From contig JAMOMS010000041.1 in assembly GCA_027067015.1 (NCBI GenBank), positions 1 to 17,265 on the forward strand: 17,265 nucleotides of DNA. Direction: 5' to 3'. Each line of letters opens with the position of its first letter. The first letter of the stretch is position 1. A program made the position numbers and the translations under genes. Under the pieces are notes generated by a model that ran no database searches, had not been told where the DNA came from, and saw only the letters and a program-made list of their open reading frames with translations. This DNA comes from Campylobacterales bacterium (GTDB taxonomy: Bacteria > Campylobacterota > Campylobacteria > Campylobacterales > Hydrogenimonadaceae). Positions 16,666-17,265 of the stretch are shown here, in pieces.

Positions 16666-17189
16666 GATGCCTTGGAACCTTCCGCGGGGTTTGACGCCGT
16701 CGACTCAACGGAGGCCAGGGGAAAAAGGAGTGAACCGGCGCGATCCATCCAGGGAAAGAGCAGGCTTTCGGCAAGATGGGGTTTGGCGGTTTGTCGCACC
16801 AGGTCGATGGAGTAGAGGGCGTAGACAATGACCGAAAGGATGAGAAAGCTTTTAAGCGACGCAATCGCCATACCGCCGATACGATCAAGAAGCGGGGGCG
16901 TGCGATCGGAAGAGAAGAGTGTACCCGCCAGCGCGCCGATCCCCCAGATGAGAAAAAGCAAAATTGCAAACCCGATCAGTGCCATAACGGAAGAGGAGTC
17001 AAGCCCTAGCCATTTCCCCAGCCATTCGCCCGTTACCTGGGCGTAACGCACGGCCACCCATAAACCGCCCATAAGCCCGATCAAACCGAAAAACTCTCGG
17101 ACAAAACCGTTATAAAGCCCTTTGAGCCCGATAAAGAGTGTGGCGCCGATAACGATAAGATCGAAAGTGTTCAAGAAGGGTTGACTCAT
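16662..17189 (-). CDS. cvpA: CvpA family inner-membrane protein
   Basis: 175-residue membrane protein of the CvpA family (named for colicin V production; a role in envelope homeostasis has been reported in other bacteria). Four membrane segments are visible: about 10-27, 33-51, 68-90 and 108-128. The opening NTFDLIVIGATLFIGLKGLYNGFVREFFGL (given here in outline: Asp10, Gly21, Gly24, Gly28, Arg31) is typical of the family, as is LDRIGGMAIASLKSFLIL at 101-118. The C-terminal 45 residues are hydrophilic or loosely ordered. It overlaps both neighbours by four bases: its ATG with the stop of the upstream GGDEF gene, and its TGA with the fur start. It matches the position of C. jejuni Cj0399. The molecular function is unknown. 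Confidence 0.88.
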   Translation of the reverse strand: MSQPFLNTFDLIVIGATLFIGLKGLYNGFVREFFGLIGLMGGLWVAVRYAQVTGEWLGKWLGLDSSSVMALIGFAILLFLIWGIGALAGTLFSSDRTPPLLDRIGGMAIASLKSFLILSVIVYALYSIDLVRQTAKPHLAESLLFPWMDRAGSLLFPLASVESTASNPAEGSKAS

Positions 17190-17265
17190 GCCACTACCAT
17201 CTGGTCTTTTCCGTTTTTTTTGGCCCGGTAAACCGCCGCGTCGGCTCTTTCAATGAGCGATTCAA
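17186..17265 (-). CDS. C-terminal end of a GGDEF-domain protein (putative diguanylate cyclase), cut by the window edge
   Basis: Only the last 25 or so codons are inside the window, ending at TGA 17188-17186. They read ...LIERADAAVYRAKKNGKDQ then MVVA, the standard final helix of a GGDEF domain (the ADxALYxAKxxGR pattern). GGDEF enzymes make cyclic di-GMP from two GTP. The catalytic GGDEF motif itself lies outside, so activity, regulatory domains and gene length cannot be judged. The stop overlaps the cvpA ATG (ATGA), so this gene is part of the same operon, and any promoter for the whole train may lie upstream of it. Confidence 0.85.
   Translation of the reverse strand, partial: ESLIERADAAVYRAKKNGKDQMVVA

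Overview
The window carries twelve complete genes and two cut by its edges. It most likely comes from a fairly G+C-rich member of the Campylobacterota (Epsilonproteobacteria), perhaps near Sulfurovum or Nitratifractor; the genus is a guess. Four things support the phylum: the fused ResB-CcsA cytochrome c synthase (CcsBA), the short Campylobacterota-type RecR, a DUF1882 protein (a family I know only from this group), and the order cvpA-fur-lysS-glyA-DUF1882-SPOR-...-aroE, which matches the Campylobacter jejuni Cj0399-Cj0405 region as I remember it.

Left part (1-6142). The 3' two thirds of polA, with an intact proofreading site and polymerase motifs, are followed by a probable terminator and a TATAAT promoter. 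Next comes ccsBA, encoding a very large membrane heme-export and cytochrome c ligation protein. ccsBA converges on dnaJ (minus strand), and a perfect 7-bp hairpin lies between them.

Middle part (6143-9873). dnaJ and a siroheme/[4Fe-4S] sulfite or nitrite reductase diverge from a short A+T-rich promoter region. Then comes a two-gene unit: a CsgG-family periplasmic or outer-membrane protein with a FlgT-like C-terminal domain, and a small secreted protein of unknown function. recR follows, with an extended -10 promoter that ends almost at its start codon and sits inside a perfect inverted repeat.

Right part (9870-17265). One long minus-strand gene train is read from right to left: the C-terminal end of a GGDEF (diguanylate cyclase) protein, cvpA, fur, lysS, glyA, DUF1882, a SPOR-domain membrane protein, trpE and aroE. 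The largest gap is 21 bases, and four junctions are 4-base ATGA overlaps, so this is almost certainly one operon with translational coupling. It mixes c-di-GMP signalling, iron regulation, translation (LysRS), one-carbon metabolism, cell-envelope functions and aromatic amino-acid synthesis. The last genes of the convergent recR and aroE units share their stop codons in a TTAA.

Most of the window is housekeeping. I see no mobile element, CRISPR array, tRNA or rRNA, and no gene-free stretch longer than about 100 bases. The least explained items are the DUF1882 protein, which looks to me like a possible relative of the primase/polymerase (AEP) fold, and the CsgG/FlgT-like protein with its small secreted partner. 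I found no clear evidence of a wholly new multi-gene system.
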